Of a DNA stretch of 7,542 bases, positions 4,914 to 7,542 are shown in pieces. Origin of the DNA: Oscillospiraceae bacterium (GTDB lineage Bacteria > Bacillota > Clostridia > Oscillospirales > Oscillospiraceae); assembly GCA_020025545.1 (NCBI GenBank), contig JAHHRX010000042.1, positions 1 to 7,542 of the forward strand, written 5' to 3'. The translations under genes were made by a program, and so were the position numbers. The notes beneath the pieces were generated by a model, which worked only from the letters and a program-made list of their open reading frames with translations, did not search any database and was not told the DNA's origin. The first letter of the stretch is position 1, and each line of letters begins with the position of its first letter.

Positions 4914-5747
4914 ATGGGTAGAAACTCTAGTAAAAACAATTACACGCCCAGTCCCGGACGTGTTCTCACGCTGCCGATTCTAGGAACCATTGTGCTGATC
5001 CTCGTCATCATGGTTGGTGTGATGAACCGGAACAGCAATTCCCATCAGTCCCCCGCAGATACCATCGTCAGCACTACCCTGCCTGCCAACCCCTATGCCC
5101 CCGAAGATTTTGAATACAAGGGTGATTATCTGACCTGCACCACCGGAAAAACACGTCTTGGTGTGGACGTCTCAGAACATCAGGAGCAGATCGACTGGGA
5201 ATCGGTGGCAGATGCAGGCATGGAATTTGCATTTGTCCGCATTGGATACCGTGGATACACCAAGGGTGCAGTGAATCCGGACGCCTATGCCGAAGATAAT
5301 CTGACCGGTGCCAAGGATGCAGGATTGAAGGTGGGCGCGTATTTTTACTCTCAGGCCATTTCCACCACCGAGGCTGCACAGGAGGCAGAATTTTGCATCA
5401 AATTCCTGAAAAGATATGATATCGACCTTCCCGTGGTCTTTGACTGGGAATATGTCAGCAGCGATGCCCGCACGGGAGACATAGACATGCAGACCATAAC
5501 AGACTGCGCCAAGACCTTCTGCAGCGCCATAGAAGATGCAGGCTACGAGGCAATGGTGTACTTCAATCCCAGTATCTCCACCACCCATTTGGATTTACTG
5601 GAGCTGCAGGAATACCCCCTCTGGCTTTCGCTGTACTCTGACACCATGGACTATCCCCATCAGGTGGAATACTGGCAGTACACGCAAAGCGGTACTGTCC
5701 CGGGCATTTCCGGCGATGCTGATATCAATTTGTGGTTTGTCGATTGA
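4914..5747 (+). CDS. Membrane-anchored GH25 lysozyme (N-acetylmuramidase)
   Basis: 277 residues. Residues 17-37 are a transmembrane/signal-anchor helix without a cleavage motif, then a Ser/Pro/Thr spacer to about 78. The GH25 domain runs 81-277: GVDVSEHQEQIDWESV (D85), AFVRIGYRGYT, GLKVGAYFYSQAIS, LPVVFDWEY with the catalytic pair D177/E179, LWLSLYS, EYWQYT, and a terminal GDADINLWF with D268/D270. All expected catalytic positions are present, so it should cut the beta-1,4 bond of MurNAc-GlcNAc in peptidoglycan at the outer face of the membrane. No wall-binding repeats are seen; the anchor does the targeting, as in its CapA neighbour. The SD GGAGGG lies 5 nt before the ATG. Its last 23 bases overlap the end of the opposing hydrolase gene; no terminator is visible between them. 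Confidence 0.95.
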   Translation: MGRNSSKNNYTPSPGRVLTLPILGTIVLILVIMVGVMNRNSNSHQSPADTIVSTTLPANPYAPEDFEYKGDYLTCTTGKTRLGVDVSEHQEQIDWESVADAGMEFAFVRIGYRGYTKGAVNPDAYAEDNLTGAKDAGLKVGAYFYSQAISTTEAAQEAEFCIKFLKRYDIDLPVVFDWEYVSSDARTGDIDMQTITDCAKTFCSAIEDAGYEAMVYFNPSISTTHLDLLELQEYPLWLSLYSDTMDYPHQVEYWQYTQSGTVPGISGDADINLWFVD

Positions 5748-6270
5748 TGATTTTCACCTGAAAACTCTCCATCACATCCAGTACCTTTTCATTCATCTCC
5801 TGGTCAAAGGACGCGGTGAGGGCCGCATCCACGATGATGCGTGCCTGTGGATATTTGGCCTGGAGCACAACTGCATTGCTGACCACACAGATGTTGGACA
5901 CCAGTCCAACGATTTCGATTTCATCTGCCTGCTGTGGCAAAACCTGAGCCGTTTCCGGATCAGAAACATCCATGCCGAAGGACAGTTTGTCGATTCCGAC
6001 CGCCTCCACCCGCGCACAGGCAGTGGCCGTTTGCCCGTACAGCTCCCAGCCATGTGTTCCCTTGATGCAATGAACCACGGGCAGGAGTCTGCCCTCTCTG
6101 GTGTCCAGATAGTCCTCAAAATGGGTGTCCCGTGTAAAGAACACTCGCCCAGCACCGTACTGCCGCACTTTTTCCGCAATTCCTGCATCTAATTGCTCCG
6201 CACCGGGAAATCCCAGTGCTCCATCCACAAAATCATTCTGATAGTCGATCACAAACAGGTAACGATTCAT
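5725..6270 (-). CDS. pncA: Isochorismatase-fold cysteine hydrolase, probable nicotinamidase
   Basis: 181 residues. The Asp-Lys-Cys triad is visible: D9 in VIDYQNDF, K95 in DKLSFGM, and C128 in VSNICVVSN. D48 and H50 (FTRDTH) and H67 (VVHCIKGTHGWEL) fit the metal-binding region of nicotinamidases, which is why nicotinamide to nicotinate (NAD salvage) is preferred over other isochorismatase-like activities; the exact substrate is inference. The start is the ATG at 6270-6268, behind GGAGG with 7-nt spacing. A longer in-frame ORF from 6378 would run into murI and past the promoter, so it is rejected. Single-gene unit, divergent from murI and convergent with the GH25 gene. Confidence 0.87.
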   Translation of the reverse strand: MNRYLFVIDYQNDFVDGALGFPGAEQLDAGIAEKVRQYGAGRVFFTRDTHFEDYLDTREGRLLPVVHCIKGTHGWELYGQTATACARVEAVGIDKLSFGMDVSDPETAQVLPQQADEIEIVGLVSNICVVSNAVVLQAKYPQARIIVDAALTASFDQEMNEKVLDVMESFQVKIINRQTTN

Positions 6271-6295
6271 CGCTGTACCTCCAAAGTTTTTCTCT

Positions 6296-6324
6296 ACCAT
6301 ACCAAAGTGACACAGATATGTCAA
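6296..6324 (-). promoter_or_regulatory. Promoter of the nicotinamidase-like gene
   Basis: (-) strand consensus TTGACA (6324-6319), 17-bp spacer, TATGGT (6301-6296). This gives a leader of about 20 nt that contains the SD and supports the start at 6270. Confidence 0.82.
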
Positions 6325-6370
6325 TGGTTTCATCAAACAATATGGAATTCCCCAGGAAGGAGGCCCCGAA

Positions 6371-7138
6371 ATGGACAAACAGGATTATATTGCCGTTTTT
6401 GACTCCGGCGTAGGTGGTGTCAGCGTCCTTCGGGAACTTCGCCGTTTGATGCCCCGAGAAAATTATTATTATTTTGGCGATTCCGCCAACGCACCTTACG
6501 GCCTGAAAACCACACAGCAAGTTCGCGATCTGACCCAGGCCGCTGCAAAGAAACTCTTCTCAAAAGGCGCCAAATGTCTGGTTGTGGCCTGTAACACAGC
6601 CACCGCCGCTGCAATTGAATCCCTCCGTTCTACTTATCCCGATCGCATTATAGTCGGAATTGAACCGGCCTTAAAACTGGCCGCAGACCGCCATCCCCAT
6701 GGAACCATTGGGATCATGGCAACCGATGTCACCCTCCGGGAAAAGAAGCTCTCTCAGCTTCTGGAGCGCTACTCCCAGGATTGCACGGTCATTCGGCTTC
6801 CCTCTCCCGGTATTGTGGAGCTGGTGGAATCCGGAAAAGCGGACTCTGGCGAGGCTATGGAGCTCATACAGAAAGAGCTGGGGCCATACGCACCGATTCT
6901 GGATGCATTGGTCCTGGGCTGTACCCACTATCCCTTTATGAAGAATGCCATCCGTTCCGTTGTGGGCGATCAGGTGGACCTTCTTGACGGCGGTGAAGGT
7001 ACCGCAAAGGAAACTCAGCGGCGGCTTAAAGAGGCCAATCTTCTAAACGATCAACAATTTGGTACTCTGGTTGTGGAAAACAGCTCCGGAGCACAACAGA
7101 AAATCGACTTAACACACAACCTTCTGAATCAAGAATAA
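6371..7138 (+). CDS. murI: Glutamate racemase
   Basis: 255 residues, normal length. It converts L-glutamate to D-glutamate for the peptidoglycan stem peptide, in the cytoplasm and without cofactor. Motifs: AVFDSGVGG (D11, S12), YFGDSANAPYG (35-44), VVACNTATAAA with catalytic C74, and LGCTHYPFM with catalytic C184 and H186. The middle part reads GIMATDVTL instead of the more usual T.GT pattern, and SPGIVELVESG, a variation seen among clostridial-type MurI proteins by my recollection. SD AGGAGG lies 7 nt before the ATG. No clear -35/-10 pair stands out in the 100 bp shared with the divergent gene; TATGGA near 6341 is a weak -10 candidate. Confidence 0.96.
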   Translation: MDKQDYIAVFDSGVGGVSVLRELRRLMPRENYYYFGDSANAPYGLKTTQQVRDLTQAAAKKLFSKGAKCLVVACNTATAAAIESLRSTYPDRIIVGIEPALKLAADRHPHGTIGIMATDVTLREKKLSQLLERYSQDCTVIRLPSPGIVELVESGKADSGEAMELIQKELGPYAPILDALVLGCTHYPFMKNAIRSVVGDQVDLLDGGEGTAKETQRRLKEANLLNDQQFGTLVVENSSGAQQKIDLTHNLLNQE

Positions 7139-7178
7139 CACCCGGACAGAGATGCACAAAACTGTCCGGGTGTTATTC
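7133..7178 (+). terminator. murI: murI terminator (17-bp perfect stem that includes the stop codon)
   Basis: GAATAACACCCGGACAG (7133-7149) and CTGTCCGGGTGTTATTC (7162-7178) are perfectly complementary with a 12-base loop; the murI TAA (7136-7138) is inside the left arm. The right arm continues into TTCTG, a weak T tract, so it may also protect the mRNA end. The AT-rich ends would allow it to act leftward on transcripts coming from the rRNA side. Confidence 0.72.
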
Positions 7179-7471
7179 TTCTGCACATTTGTCTCAGCAC
7201 TTTCCACACTCATTCACAAAACAATTTATTTTTATCTCTTGGAAATTGGTCTTCCATATTTGAGAATTGCCGCCAAAATCGAGACATTTTCAATTTTGGC
7301 GGCGTACATATAAACCTGTTTTTTGAAAGCGATTATGCGGCAGATCGCCGTCAACTCGAGAAGTGCATGGGGGCTTGGCGTCTGAAATTATAGGCTATAA
7401 ACCGACAAATCATAAGCGGATCAGGTTGTAGGTCTTTTCAGAAAACCTGCACAGGCGTTTTTTGATAATAC
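7179..7471. other. Non-coding stretch between murI and the rRNA operon
   Basis: About 290 bp without a convincing gene. It starts AT-rich, contains the 7269-7303 inverted repeat, and then a more GC-balanced part (7325-7440). The latter has a short open stretch (FESDYAADRRQLEKCMGAWR..) that lacks a start and SD. A small palindrome CCTG-CA-CAGG at 7446-7455 is followed leftward by TTTT and may back up the rRNA terminator. No tRNA was recognised. Confidence 0.5.
7269..7303. repeat. 11-bp perfect inverted repeat
   Basis: GCCGCCAAAAT (7269-7279) and ATTTTGGCGGC (7293-7303) with a 13-base loop. Neither side has a T run, so it is not a standard terminator. It could be a structured RNA end or a trace of a small mobile repeat. 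Confidence 0.6.
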
Positions 7472-7500
7472 AAAAAGAGCCTACTCAAATGAGTAGACTC
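7472..7500 (-). terminator. rRNA operon terminator
   Basis: On the (-) strand GAGTCTACTC-ATTT-GAGTAGGCTC forms a 10-bp stem (one G-U) followed by TTTTTG. It begins about 6 bp after the 3' end of the 5S gene, as expected for the end of a 16S-23S-5S operon transcribed leftward. Confidence 0.85.
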
Positions 7501-7506
7501 TTGTGT

Positions 7507-7542
7507 TGGCATTACCTATTTTCACGGCCCGTCACCAGGCAA
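7507..7542 (-). rRNA. rrf: 5S rRNA, 3' end only (gene continues beyond the window)
   Basis: Read leftward the last bases give TTGCCTGGTGACGGGCCGTG then AAAATAGGTAATGCCAA. The pattern G-x-GAAAATAGG-x-x-x-TGCCA matches the 3' third of 5S rRNA (helix IV/loop E side and the 3' strand of helix I; compare GAGAGTAGG..CTGCCA in other bacteria). The terminator hairpin right after it supports the call. Only about 36 of roughly 117 nt are present. Confidence 0.75.

Noticed and set aside
6271..6378. 36-codon N-terminal extension of the nicotinamidase-like ORF
   Set aside because: It crosses the gene's own promoter and SD and overlaps the murI start; residues upstream of MNRYLFVIDYQ do not belong to the family fold.
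7325..7395. Short open stretch FESDYAADRRQLEKCMGAWR..
   Set aside because: No start codon with an SD, only about 23 codons, and no recognisable family.

Overview
The window looks like an anaerobic, gut-type Firmicute, most likely in the Oscillospiraceae/Clostridia group. Supporting signs are strong SD sequences (GGAGG type), consensus sigma-A promoters with 17-bp spacers, a secreted purple-acid-phosphatase-like protein with a lamin-tail-like N-terminus, a membrane-anchored CapA protein and a GH25 lysozyme. The taxon is an inference from style and gene content, not from a database match.

Layout. (1) 1-1742 (-): the first 580 codons of a large secreted metallophosphoesterase whose 3' end lies outside the window. 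It has a signal peptide, a lamin-tail stub, a Glu-every-third-residue linker, a beta-sandwich plus phosphoesterase module, and the start of what looks like a second copy of that module. (2) 1743-2388: the phosphoesterase promoter, a degenerate stretch with fragments of at least two broken reading frames, a strong (-) terminator, and a crossed inverted repeat. (3) 2389-3042 (-): a Crp/Fnr-family regulator with a clear promoter that carries an FNR-box-like site over its -35. (4) 3093-3408: a compact regulatory stretch with a possible 21-residue ORF, a promoter/operator dyad and three hairpins. (5) 3409-4758 (-) and 4914-5747 (+): a divergent pair, a CapA-like protein and a GH25 lysozyme, both with N-terminal membrane anchors and each with its own promoter. 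(6) 5725-6270 (-): a nicotinamidase/isochorismatase-fold hydrolase whose 3' end overlaps the lysozyme gene by 23 bp. (7) 6371-7138 (+): glutamate racemase murI with a 17-bp terminator stem that includes its stop codon. (8) 7139-7542: non-coding DNA with a hairpin, then on the (-) strand an rRNA-operon terminator and the 3' end of a 5S rRNA gene that runs off the window.

How they fit together: murI (D-glutamate for peptidoglycan), the anchored GH25 muramidase and the CapA-like protein form a loose cell-envelope neighbourhood, but promoters and orientations show that every gene is its own transcription unit. The regulator probably controls itself; no other FNR-like box was noticed by eye.

The most notable observations are: the first 55 bases of the window reappear exactly at 1291-1345, in the same reading frame 430 codons apart, pointing to a tandemly repeated phosphoesterase module and to a de Bruijn-type assembly break; and the self-regulatory-looking FNR box at the Crp/Fnr promoter. 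I found no clear novel defence or mobile system.
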